Assembly (NCBI GenBank): GCA_050942625.1
Contig: JBMNNS010000088.1
Span: 1-6,370 of the forward strand
DNA: 6,370 nucleotides
Reading direction: 5' to 3'
DNA from: JBMNNS01 sp050942625
Lineage (GTDB): Bacteria; Bacillota; Dethiobacteria; DTU022; UBA8154
Made by a program: the position numbers and the translations under genes. The notes beneath the pieces were generated by a model. It was not told the origin of the DNA and made no database searches. It saw only the letters and a program-made list of their open reading frames with translations. Shown here piece by piece: positions 1 to 5,519 of this stretch (positions are counted from its first letter, which is position 1; the number at the start of each line of letters is the position of its first letter).

Positions 1-334
1 TTTCACCAGGAAGGGCGAAGTAGTCTTCTATATTTTCCTCGGCAAGTACTGGTAAACCTGCAGTTACTTGACCTACTAAAGGAACAAGCCTGGACTCCCT
101 GTGAGGCATGTTAACAGCATGGGTTCCAATTAACTCTATAGCCCGTGGTTTAGTCGGGGCTCTTTTAATGTACCCTTTACGTTCCAGGGCCTTTAAGTGT
201 GAATGAACTGTAGAACTGGAACTAAGGCCTACATATTCACAAATTTCTCTTACAGAAGGAGGATAGTTTTTCGAACTAACTTCCTTATTGATAAAGTTTA
301 AAATTTGCTGTTGCCGTGGTGTCAGTTTCTCCAT
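1..334 (-). CDS. lexA: LexA repressor, N-terminal part (cut by window edge)
   Basis: SOS-response repressor and self-cleaving protease (peptidase family S24). It binds SOS boxes as a dimer and is inactivated when RecA filaments stimulate its autocleavage. Reading from the ATG at 334, 111 codons are in the window. Residues 1-70 form the winged helix-turn-helix domain: it opens [12 protein letters not shown], the recognition-helix region is [21 protein letters not shown] (about 27-47), and the wing region is around [16 protein letters not shown]. The Ala92-Gly93 cleavage bond lies in [17 protein letters not shown], the usual LexA linker and cleavage pattern. The catalytic Ser and Lys would lie beyond the left edge; the family is normally about 200 residues, so roughly half is missing. 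The Shine-Dalgarno is weak (a G-rich GGGGGTG about 10 bases upstream). The gene lies downstream of leuA on the same strand, with its own promoter and probable operator. Identification is very secure; completeness cannot be judged. Confidence 0.97.
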   Translation of the reverse strand, partial: MEKLTPRQQQILNFINKEVSSKNYPPSVREICEYVGLSSSSTVHSHLKALERKGYIKRAPTKPRAIELIGTHAVNMPHRESRLVPLVGQVTAGLPVLAEENIEDYFALPGE

Positions 335-382
335 TACTTTACGAGCACCCCCAACTATTGTTTGTTTTATTTTGTTCTATCT

Positions 383-411
383 AGTATACCATATGGGCTA
401 CAAAATAACAA
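383..411 (-). promoter_or_regulatory. Candidate sigma-A promoter of lexA
   Basis: Read on the minus strand, a TTGTTA -35 box (406-411, 4 of 6 consensus bases) is separated by exactly 17 bases from a TATACT -10 box (383-388, 5 of 6). The predicted start of transcription is about 40 bases ahead of the lexA ATG. The location between leuA and lexA gives lexA a promoter of its own. This is a consensus match only. Confidence 0.6.
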
Positions 412-422
412 ACAACAGTTTG
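409..422. promoter_or_regulatory. Candidate SOS box (LexA operator)
   Basis: CAAACAACAGTTTG is a perfect five-base inverted repeat (CAAAC/GTTTG) around a four-base spacer. It resembles the Gram-positive LexA operator pattern CGAAC-N4-GTTYG, differing by A for G at the second position of the left arm. It overlaps the -35 box of the lexA promoter by three bases, a position suited to repression and hence autoregulation. The operator role is inferred from position and similarity. Confidence 0.55.
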
Positions 423-509
423 CCTGCATTGCCTGCAGAAAATATGCAAGGAGATAGTAATCCGTTAGCAATTATTAGTAATTATGGGGTATTTTGCAGT
501 GGACTGGGG

Positions 510-2057
510 CTAGGTCGCCTGGGTTGCTGCGTTATTATTATTATTATTGTATTTTGTCATCCTGATTAGCTTATTAACACCGTCTAAATAAGCCTTGACA
601 CTCGCTTCCACAATATCAATACTGACCCCCCGGCCAATAATATTTTTATTGTCATAGGTGATTTTGATCGATACTTCCCCGAGGGCATCCCGGCCTCTTG
701 TTACTGCCCTAATATTGTAGTTTTGTAGGCTGGGGTTTATTTTCGTTATTTTGTCTACAGCTTTATAAGCAGCATCAATAGGCCCAGTTCCACAGGAAAC
801 CTCTTCAATTATTTCGTTATCTTTACGTAGACGAACTACTGCAGCAGGTATGCTTTTAGTTCCACTTACCGTTTGAAGGTATTCCAGTTCATAAATAGGT
901 TCAGCAAAGGAAACGTCAATTAAGAGGGCCTCAAGATCCTCCCTGAAAACTTCTTTCTTTTTATCGGCCAACTCTATAAAACGCTGATAAAAATGAGCGA
1001 ATTCTTCATCATCTAGCTGGTAATTTAAAGCTTTTAGTTCATTGCGAACAGCATGACGTCCTGAACGTGCCGTAAGCTGCATTTGGGCAGCCTGCCCGCC
1101 AATAAGTTCAGCATTAATTATTTCATATGTCCTTTTGTCTTTTAAAACACCGTCCTGGTGAATTCCTGAGGAATGGGCAAAAGCATTAATGCCGATTACT
1201 GCCTTGTTAAGAGGGATGGGGATGCCTGTTAGTTTGCTGACAAGCCTGCTGGTCCGGTAGATTTCCTTTAAGTTAATATTTGTTGTAAAAGGGTACTGTT
1301 CATTTCTTATCCTCATGGCCATTACAATTTCCTCTAAGGCAGCATTGCCAGCTCTTTCTCCAATTCCATTAACGTTGCATTCTACCTGCCGGGCCCCATT
1401 TTTTACAGCTTCCAGGGAATTAACAACAGCCAGCCCAAGGTCATTATGGCAGTGCACGCTGATCGTTGCCTTGTCAATATTCGGAACCTCATTTTTGATA
1501 CGCCTGATTAGTTCACCATATTCTTCTGGAGTGGTATACCCTACTGTGTCTGGAAGGTTGACAACTGTAGCACCGGCATCAATGACTGCTTCTACAACCC
1601 GTAAAATGTAATCTATTCTAGCCCGGGTAGAGTCCTCCAGGGAATATTCAACATCATCCGTTAAACTTTTAGCATACCTTACAGCTTGCACCGCTTCCAT
1701 GAGGCAAGTTTCGGGATCCTTGCGCAATTTTTTTTCCATATGAATATCCGAAGCAGCCAAAAATACATGAAGGCGTGGTTTTGCTGCCTCCTTAATAGAA
1801 TCCCAGGCACAATCGATATCTTCTTTAACCGCCCTGGCTAAAGCAGCTATTATCGGACCTCTAACTTTCCTGGAAATTTGTTGCACCGCTTGAAAATCCC
1901 CAGCAGAGGAAATAGGAAAGCCTGCTTCAATTACGTCAACATTTAAACGGGCCAACTGTTGTGCAATCTTTAACTTTTCCTGGGCATTAAGTTTGGCACC
2001 TGGTGTTTGTTCCCCATCTCTTAAGGTACTGTCAAAAATCATAATCTTTTCACCCAC
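510..2057 (-). CDS. leuA: 2-isopropylmalate synthase
   Basis: Catalyses the first committed step of leucine synthesis: acetyl-CoA plus 2-oxoisovalerate gives 2-isopropylmalate. It is a divalent-metal-dependent enzyme of the DRE-TIM/HMGL-like family and is cytosolic. Visible signatures, numbered from the GTG at 2057: the N-terminal FDSTLRDGEQTPG (8-20), the metal-binding HCHND (202-206), NGIGERAGNAALEE (230-243) and SSGIHQDGVLK (296-306). The C-terminal LeuA allosteric dimer domain runs from about 380 to 500 and normally senses leucine. Length is about 515 residues, typical for the family. The start is chosen because a GAGGTGAT Shine-Dalgarno sits six bases upstream of this GTG; an upstream in-frame GTG at 2066 is inside that site, and an ATG at 2042 is a weaker alternative. 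After the normal end near residue 500 there is an odd tail containing six asparagines encoded by an AAT repeat. Expression is controlled by a leucine T-box leader. A homocitrate or citramalate synthase role is less likely given the leucine specifier. Confidence 0.95.
   Translation of the reverse strand: MGEKIMIFDSTLRDGEQTPGAKLNAQEKLKIAQQLARLNVDVIEAGFPISSAGDFQAVQQISRKVRGPIIAALARAVKEDIDCAWDSIKEAAKPRLHVFLAASDIHMEKKLRKDPETCLMEAVQAVRYAKSLTDDVEYSLEDSTRARIDYILRVVEAVIDAGATVVNLPDTVGYTTPEEYGELIRRIKNEVPNIDKATISVHCHNDLGLAVVNSLEAVKNGARQVECNVNGIGERAGNAALEEIVMAMRIRNEQYPFTTNINLKEIYRTSRLVSKLTGIPIPLNKAVIGINAFAHSSGIHQDGVLKDKRTYEIINAELIGGQAAQMQLTARSGRHAVRNELKALNYQLDDEEFAHFYQRFIELADKKKEVFREDLEALLIDVSFAEPIYELEYLQTVSGTKSIPAAVVRLRKDNEIIEEVSCGTGPIDAAYKAVDKITKINPSLQNYNIRAVTRGRDALGEVSIKITYDNKNIIGRGVSIDIVEASVKAYLDGVNKLIRMTKYNNNNNNAATQAT
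534..548 (-). repeat. (AAT)5 microsatellite in the 3' end of leuA
   Basis: On the coding strand, five AAT codons followed by one AAC encode a run of six asparagines, about a dozen codons before the leuA stop. Slippage here would change length by whole codons and keep the frame. The repeat lies outside the recognisable LeuA regulatory domain, so variation is probably tolerated. Confidence 0.9.
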
Positions 2058-2061
2058 AATA

Positions 2062-2069
2062 ATCACCTC
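2062..2069 (-). promoter_or_regulatory. leuA ribosome binding site
   Basis: GAGGTGAT on the minus strand complements the 16S rRNA tail and sits about six bases before the GTG at 2057. The upstream in-frame GTG (2064-2066) lies within this site, which argues against using it as a start. Confidence 0.65.
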
Positions 2070-2114
2070 AATGTTTATAAGTTATTAATGGATAAAGGAA
2101 CAATGAAAAAAGAA

Positions 2115-2370
2115 ATAAAAAACCTTTCGTCTTTAATCTTAAATAGAGACGAAAGGCCTTGCTTCCGCGGTACCACTCTACTTGACAGAAACAAAAAAAT
2201 CTGTCCTCTTAAGCGTTCTTTTTTTAACGGTAAAGTTCCGTCCTGACTTACTTTCCTAGTAGATTTCAGCCGGCTCCTCACAGGGGAGTTTCAGAAAGAA
2301 GAAAGGTTGCTCTTTCACCAAACGGCAACTCTCTGCACATTTCTTAATTTCCTACTGATCCTGTTCATAG
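2115..2370 (-). promoter_or_regulatory. Leucine-specific T-box riboswitch leader of leuA
   Basis: A tRNA-sensing leader. When uncharged leucyl-tRNA binds, an antiterminator forms and leuA is transcribed; charged tRNA leaves the terminator in place. Visible parts, read on the minus strand: Stem I base AGTAG (2352-2356) pairing with CTACT (2258-2262); a distal Stem I region with AGAGAGTTGCC and TTTGGTGAAAGAGCAAC; and a specifier loop reading GAAA-CTC-CCCTGTGAGGAGCC, with CTC (leucine) at 2286-2288. Also visible are a Stem III hairpin GACAGA/TCTGTC (2184-2205) and the highly conserved T-box AGAGTGGTACCGCGG (2165-2179). TAGAG of the T-box can pair with CTCTA (2144-2148) in the antiterminator. The specifier assignment agrees with the gene downstream. 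Identification is secure; the exact 5' end is estimated. Confidence 0.95.
2117..2156 (-). terminator. T-box-controlled intrinsic terminator ahead of leuA
   Basis: Minus-strand stem CCTTTCGTCT (2147-2156) pairs perfectly over ten bases with AGACGAAAGG (2123-2132) and is followed by six Ts (2117-2122). The 5' arm overlaps bases needed for the T-box antiterminator, so the two structures exclude each other. Confidence 0.93.
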
Positions 2371-2413
2371 TATTTAAATTTATTTGGTTGTTGATTTAAA
2401 AAGGTGTGCATAC

Positions 2414-2442
2414 ATGTTACAAAATATTTCTTTCCCTGTCAA
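2414..2442 (-). promoter_or_regulatory. Promoter of the T-box/leuA transcript
   Basis: Minus-strand TTGACA (2437-2442, a perfect -35 box) is followed after 17 bases by TAACAT (2414-2419, 4 of 6 consensus). Transcription would begin near 2407, shortly upstream of T-box Stem I. Confidence 0.75.
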
Positions 2443-2492
2443 CTCAGTTTTTGAAAAAATTTACTAAAACCCATTTTCTAAACAGACAGAAA

Positions 2493-2530
2493 GGGTTAGC
2501 GGGGTGGAGGTGGAGGACGAAAGCTAACCC
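2493..2530. repeat. Inverted repeat with a G-rich loop
   Basis: GGGTTAGC (2493-2500) and GCTAACCC (2523-2530) are a perfect eight-base inverted repeat around a 22-base loop. On the plus strand the loop is GG-rich (GGGGTGGAGGTGGAGG). On the minus strand the repeat is followed by a T-rich but interrupted run (TTTCTGTCTGTTT). It could act as an upstream boundary terminator for leftward transcription from cobT, about 470 bases away, but it is not a canonical terminator. Function is unknown. Confidence 0.6.
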
Positions 2531-2931
2531 AACCAAAATAACGTCCGATAATATATATTATGTTAACTTAAGAAAGGGAGAATAAACAAATAACCATAGA
2601 AATACCATAGAATGAAAATAAAATGGAAAAATATTGAAAAAGAAACTAAAGGATTTCGACACCCAGGAAATGTTACCTTTAAGTCTATTGGTTCTTTCTT
2701 GCCAGGATTGTTGGTTAATCAAGTTGCTCATAATTGATTTAAATTTAATTTTTTGAATCTGTTCAAATCCTTATTAAACTAAAAATTTCAGGACAGGATA
2801 AAATAAAGACCACAAATAGATAATTAAATATAGATAATTAATAATGAAATTAATATGGAATATGGAATTCAAATTATAAACCACATCTAACATTACTTCA
2901 CCCTTCGCCTCCCCTCATATTTTATTGGTTA
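2531..2931. other. AT-rich intergenic stretch, no supported gene
   Basis: About 400 strongly AT-rich bases between the leuA promoter region and the cobT 3' end. The only structure I can point to is a 12-base direct repeat, ATAGATAATTAA, at 2816-2827 and 2830-2841. Two very short open frames (2612-2737 plus, 2558-2731 minus) overlap each other and lack a ribosome binding site, so I do not call them genes. Confidence 0.7.
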
Positions 2932-2970
2932 AGGTATTATGTAAACTAAAAAAGTGTTTTTATAATACCT
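2932..2970 (-). terminator. Possible 3'-end hairpin of the cobT transcript
   Basis: AGGTATTAT (2932-2940) and ATAATACCT (2962-2970) form a perfect nine-base inverted repeat about 30 bases beyond the cobT stop. An inner AAAC/GTTT pairing extends the stem. The position suits a transcript end, but no clean T run follows on the minus strand, so it may stabilise the 3' end rather than terminate by itself. Confidence 0.45.
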
Positions 2971-2998
2971 CTTCTCTTCTATAAATTTCTTCTATAGA

Positions 2999-4054
2999 TT
3001 AGCGTAATCCTGTATCGGAGACACCTGCCTCGTCAAAGGTGGCCATTTCCCTTACGATCTTTAAAGCAGCGTCAATTAGTGTAAAAGAAAGTGCTGCACC
3101 AGTTCCCTCACCTAAACGCATATTCATGTGCAGCATAGGGCGAACCCCGAGCCAGGTGATCATAACCTTATGACCCGGTTCCTCTGAAAGGTGTGAGGCA
3201 AGCATGAAATCAACAGAACGCGGAGCCAGTGCCCGGGCGATCATCGCTCCAGCTCCGGAGATAAAGCCGTCGATAACCACAGGAACCCGGGAAGCAGCAG
3301 CAGCCAGGATCACTCCGGCGATAGCACCGATCTCAAACCCCCCTACCTTGGCCAGAACATCGAGGCCATCCCGGGCATCGGGTTTATTTACCTCCAAGGC
3401 TTGTTCCACAATCCGTGCCTTGCGCTGCATGGCAGCATGATCAATACCGGTCCCCTTGCCAGTGATTAAATCCACGGGAAAGCCGGTAAAGGCAGCGAGT
3501 ATAGCGGTACTGGGGGTAGTGTTGCCGATACCCATATCTCCGGTTGCCAGCAACTGTGTCCCCCCTTGAATCTCCTCAGTTGCAACCTCGATTCCGGCTT
3601 CTACTGCGGCCCGGGCCTGCTCCAGGGTCATGGCAGGGCCAGTAGCAATATTATTTGTACCTGGGCCTACCCTGTGTACCTTCAAGCGGGGGTCTTCTAT
3701 CGGTTTTGCTATTCCCACATCCACACAGATTACCCTTGCCCCCACATGACGGGTTATGACATTAATAGCAGCTCCCCCGTTGAGGAATCCCCGTACCATT
3801 TGCTGGGTCACTTCTTGGTCGGCAACACTAACATTTTGGGCTGCCACCCCGTGATCTCCAGCACAGGTAATTACGGCTTTGTTTTCCAGGAGAGGTTTTG
3901 CCTCTCCGGTAATCCCTGCAATTTTGATAGCCACATCCTCTAGCATACCTAAGCTACCATAAGGCTTAATGAGATTTTTTTGGTAGCCACGTGCCTTTTC
4001 CATGGCCTCTTGATCCAGCTCCCTGATCCTTTCAATAGTTTTTTCCAACAGCAT
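2999..4054 (-). CDS. cobT: Nicotinate-nucleotide--dimethylbenzimidazole phosphoribosyltransferase
   Basis: Transfers phosphoribose from nicotinate mononucleotide to the cobamide lower-ligand base (classically 5,6-dimethylbenzimidazole), giving the alpha-ribazole phosphate used in nucleotide-loop assembly of vitamin B12-type cofactors; a cytosolic enzyme. The 351-residue length is normal for the family. Signatures: AGDHGVAAQNVS (65-76), GDMGIGNTTPS (172-182), GKGTGID (199-205), IDGFISGAGA (261-270) and GEGTGAA (315-321). Glu316 in the last corresponds to the catalytic base (Glu317 of the Salmonella enzyme). The ATG at 4054 is well placed six bases after an AGGAGGT site. It is preceded by a cobalamin riboswitch and terminator, so it should be switched off when cobamide is plentiful. 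No other cob/cbi gene adjoins it, so it appears to be a stand-alone unit. Anaerobes often use other benzimidazoles or purines as lower ligand, so the actual base cannot be told from sequence. Confidence 0.96.
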   Translation of the reverse strand: MLLEKTIERIRELDQEAMEKARGYQKNLIKPYGSLGMLEDVAIKIAGITGEAKPLLENKAVITCAGDHGVAAQNVSVADQEVTQQMVRGFLNGGAAINVITRHVGARVICVDVGIAKPIEDPRLKVHRVGPGTNNIATGPAMTLEQARAAVEAGIEVATEEIQGGTQLLATGDMGIGNTTPSTAILAAFTGFPVDLITGKGTGIDHAAMQRKARIVEQALEVNKPDARDGLDVLAKVGGFEIGAIAGVILAAAASRVPVVIDGFISGAGAMIARALAPRSVDFMLASHLSEEPGHKVMITWLGVRPMLHMNMRLGEGTGAALSFTLIDAALKIVREMATFDEAGVSDTGLR

Positions 4055-4086
4055 CTTAATACCTCCTATATTATTTATTATTTTTT

Positions 4087-4129
4087 ATAAAAAAGTCCCC
4101 AACCCTATAATAATGGGCTGGGGACTTTT
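4087..4129 (-). terminator. Riboswitch-controlled intrinsic terminator ahead of cobT
   Basis: On the minus strand, AAAAGTCCCCAGCCC (4115-4129) pairs with GGGTTGGGGACTTTT (4091-4105) around a nine-base AT loop, with one G-T pair, and the stem runs into a T tract. It lies between the riboswitch aptamer and the cobT ribosome binding site, so it serves as the off-state expression platform. Confidence 0.92.
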
Positions 4130-4147
4130 CCATCATCCCTTAGCTTG

Positions 4148-4313
4148 TGATAACAGGCAGGTCTCCTGGCTTCCAGTTCATCCTCCCCTGCACCTTCCCA
4201 GGCCGGTAGTCCGTCCCAGTGGTATCATGCAGGTTTGTTACTGGTTACAGTGGCGGGACCGCTCAAGGATTTACACCTGATTCCCTATTCTCCCTCATGG
4301 GCACCTGTCATCA
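4148..4313 (-). promoter_or_regulatory. Cobalamin riboswitch
   Basis: Senses adenosylcobalamin or a related cobamide and shuts off cobT. Read on the minus strand: the P1 stem is TGATGACAGG (4304-4313) with CCTGTTATCA (4148-4157), ten pairs including one G-U. The conserved core is seen as GGTGTAAATCC, GCGGTCCCGCCACTGTAA and GACGGACTACCGGCC. The hallmark B12 box GAAGCCAGGAGACCTGCC comes close to the 3' end. A strong terminator follows within about 20 bases, indicating transcriptional control. Effector preference (adenosyl or hydroxo form) is not decided here. Confidence 0.96.
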
Positions 4314-4337
4314 TTTTATTAATCTATTTTTAACTAT

Positions 4338-4366
4338 ATCTTACACTAGAAAATTACTTTGCACAA
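4338..4366 (-). promoter_or_regulatory. Weak promoter candidate for riboswitch/cobT
   Basis: Minus-strand TTGTGC (4361-4366) and TAAGAT (4338-4343) are 17 bases apart and about 25-50 bases upstream of the aptamer. The -35 box matches only three of six consensus bases. It is listed because a promoter must lie in this short region. Confidence 0.35.
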
Positions 4367-4528
4367 GAGTATAAATGTTACTGATGTTACTAGATTTACC
4401 CGTGCATCAAAATCAAAGGAGATCATCCTTTCTGTTTCGTTATTTTTTCTCCTTTTTGCGATTCAAATAAAAATTTCCTTCCATCCTCACTAATATATTA
4501 AGGTGCAAAAAACGTTATCACTTTTTGC

Positions 4529-4861
4529 TTAACTTTCACTAATCTCACCCGTTTCCAGGTCATACCATCCTAATTTACTTTCTCCTGGAATAGGAATTAG
4601 ATTATCAACAGGTATTTTTATTTTCACGGTGTGGAATGGTAGTGTAATAATAGACCGCGGAACACCAACGAGTACACCAACATCAAGATGCGGAATATCC
4701 ACTCCTAACTCTAAAGCACTTGTGCTTATTATCCCTCGCAAATTTCCGCTAGTTAACCGGCTTTGAACTATTTTCCTGTCTTCTTCTTCGAAACCTGCCC
4801 TATAGGGAAGAACATCAAGCTTTTTCAAATGATCTATTTCGGTCATCAGGCAAATCCTCAA
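4529..4861 (-). pseudogene. Superfamily 2 (DEAD/DEAH-type) helicase remnant
   Basis: About 110 residues that match only part of the second RecA-like lobe of a helicase. The segment LPYRAGFEEEDRKIVQSRL followed by RGIISTSALELGVDIPHLD is the motif IV-V region. The ALELGVDI form is typical of the YprA/MrfA-like (DUF1998-associated) helicases; the exact family is uncertain. No motif I (Walker A) or II is encoded nearby, and after GVPRS the arginine-rich QRAGRAGR-type motif VI is missing. Instead the frame runs into an unrelated-looking tail, PVDNLIPIPGESKLGWYDLETGEISES. There is no ribosome binding site at the TTG opening the frame (4861), and the frame continues upstream to 4945 without helicase similarity. 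It cannot be an active helicase and is best read as a decayed fragment, possibly fused by deletion to the end of the same or another gene. Confidence 0.7.
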
Positions 4862-4871
4862 AGGATGTGCC

Positions 4872-4917
4872 GGCAGGAATTTGGTTTTGTATAAATAATA
4901 AATGCAGGATTCCTGCC
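4872..4917. repeat. GCAGGA-type inverted repeat between the two remnants
   Basis: GGCAGGAAT (4872-4880) is inverted as ATTCCTGCC (4909-4917). The right end also contains a self-complementary 13-mer, GCAGGATTCCTGC (4904-4916), so the same GCAGGA word occurs three times in 46 bases. It may be a small intergenic repeat family member. Function is unknown. Confidence 0.6.
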
Positions 4918-4950
4918 TGGCTAACAGAATATAAAAAAGGATAAGTCAAA

Positions 4951-4958
4951 AGGAGGTG
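4951..4958 (+). promoter_or_regulatory. Ribosome binding site of the flavoprotein remnant
   Basis: AGGAGGTG is a strong Shine-Dalgarno. It is too close to a TTG at 4960 but nine bases (from GGAGG) ahead of the TTG at 4966, which favours the latter as the original start. Confidence 0.6.
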
Positions 4959-4965
4959 TTTGCCC

Positions 4966-5461
4966 TTGGCTCTACTGGCCATCTCAGCGACCCCACGAAA
5001 GGGAGGCAACAGCGAACAGGTTTTAAACTCTTTCGCCGGCGGAGCATCGACAGCCGGACGAGAAACTGAAACAATCCGCTTAAACGACCTCAACTTTCGT
5101 CCTTGCCAGGCATGCGGGCTCTGCGCCGCTACAGGAAAATGCGTTCTCCAAAATGTTTATAGACCGCTTCCAATGCTGGTGGTATGCCAAATACAGGCTG
5201 AAAAAACCCTTTATACCTAACGATGGAAAGAAGTACGCCTTCTTTATCTCTGTTGGCGCACTAAAGAAAAAAGAGCAATATCAATCCGCTGAAGATGCGG
5301 TTGATGTCTTTTTCCATATTGCAAATTTTCAGAGAAAAGGCTCGCTCCTTTTTGGCGGTTACGACGAAAAGGGTAGCATCTCCAGGGACCCCCAAAACCT
5401 GCAAAAAGCTTTTCAAGCGGGATTTGATTTCGCAACATCTCTACGGAGAGACAGGGACTAG
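4966..5461 (+). pseudogene. Iron-sulfur flavoprotein / NAD(P)H-dependent FMN reductase family, internally deleted and frameshifted
   Basis: Flavodoxin-fold redox protein of the Isf/NADPH-dependent FMN reductase group. The N-terminal frame (4966-5151) has the FMN phosphate-binding loop SATPRKGGNSE (residues 7-17) and a CX2CX2CX5C cluster (Cys47, 50, 53, 59), the compact motif of iron-sulfur flavoproteins. Directly after CVLQ the reading frame shifts by one. The other frame, from about 5153 to 5461, carries a family-like C-terminal half: FIDRFQCWWYAKY, KKPFI, KKYAFFISVGA, AVDVFFHIANF and LLFGGYDEKG. The expected link between these halves, with the DDM...ADGIILGSPVYFGS-type flavin-contacting segment and the approach to the FIDR helix (roughly 30-35 residues), is absent. 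The simplest reading is one internal deletion that also broke the frame. The original start is probably TTG at 4966. It is on the same strand as, and 58 bases upstream of, the radical SAM gene, so the two were probably cotranscribed. A sequencing or assembly error cannot be excluded. Confidence 0.82.
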
Positions 5462-5519
5462 CCTGCTAGAGAAGTGTGTAACGTGCATTTATTAGGTAGC
5501 GCAGGAGGTGAGGTTAGCA

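Noticed and set aside
1315..1611. Plus-strand open frame inside leuA
   Set aside because: Antisense shadow of conserved leuA coding sequence.
2075..2281. 68-codon open frame on the minus strand upstream of leuA
   Set aside because: It lies entirely within the T-box leader and terminator, whose RNA structure explains the sequence; the peptide looks random.
2558..2731. 57-residue minus-strand open frame with a hydrophobic C-terminal half
   Set aside because: No Shine-Dalgarno before its ATG; it overlaps the other small frame and has composition expected of AT-rich DNA.
2612..2737. 41-residue plus-strand open frame in the AT-rich spacer (starts MKIKWKNIEK)
   Set aside because: No ribosome binding site at a usable distance and no recognisable motif; chance is the simplest explanation.
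3566..3943. Plus-strand 125-codon open frame inside cobT
   Set aside because: Antisense to conserved cobT motifs, with no independent start signal.
4415..4431. AAAGGA/TCCTTT hairpin downstream of the helicase remnant
   Set aside because: Only six base pairs with no proper T run on the relevant strand; too weak to call a terminator.
4815..5093. Minus-strand open frame across the remnant junction
   Set aside because: It runs antisense through the clearly recognisable flavoprotein N-terminus and overlaps the helicase fragment in another frame.
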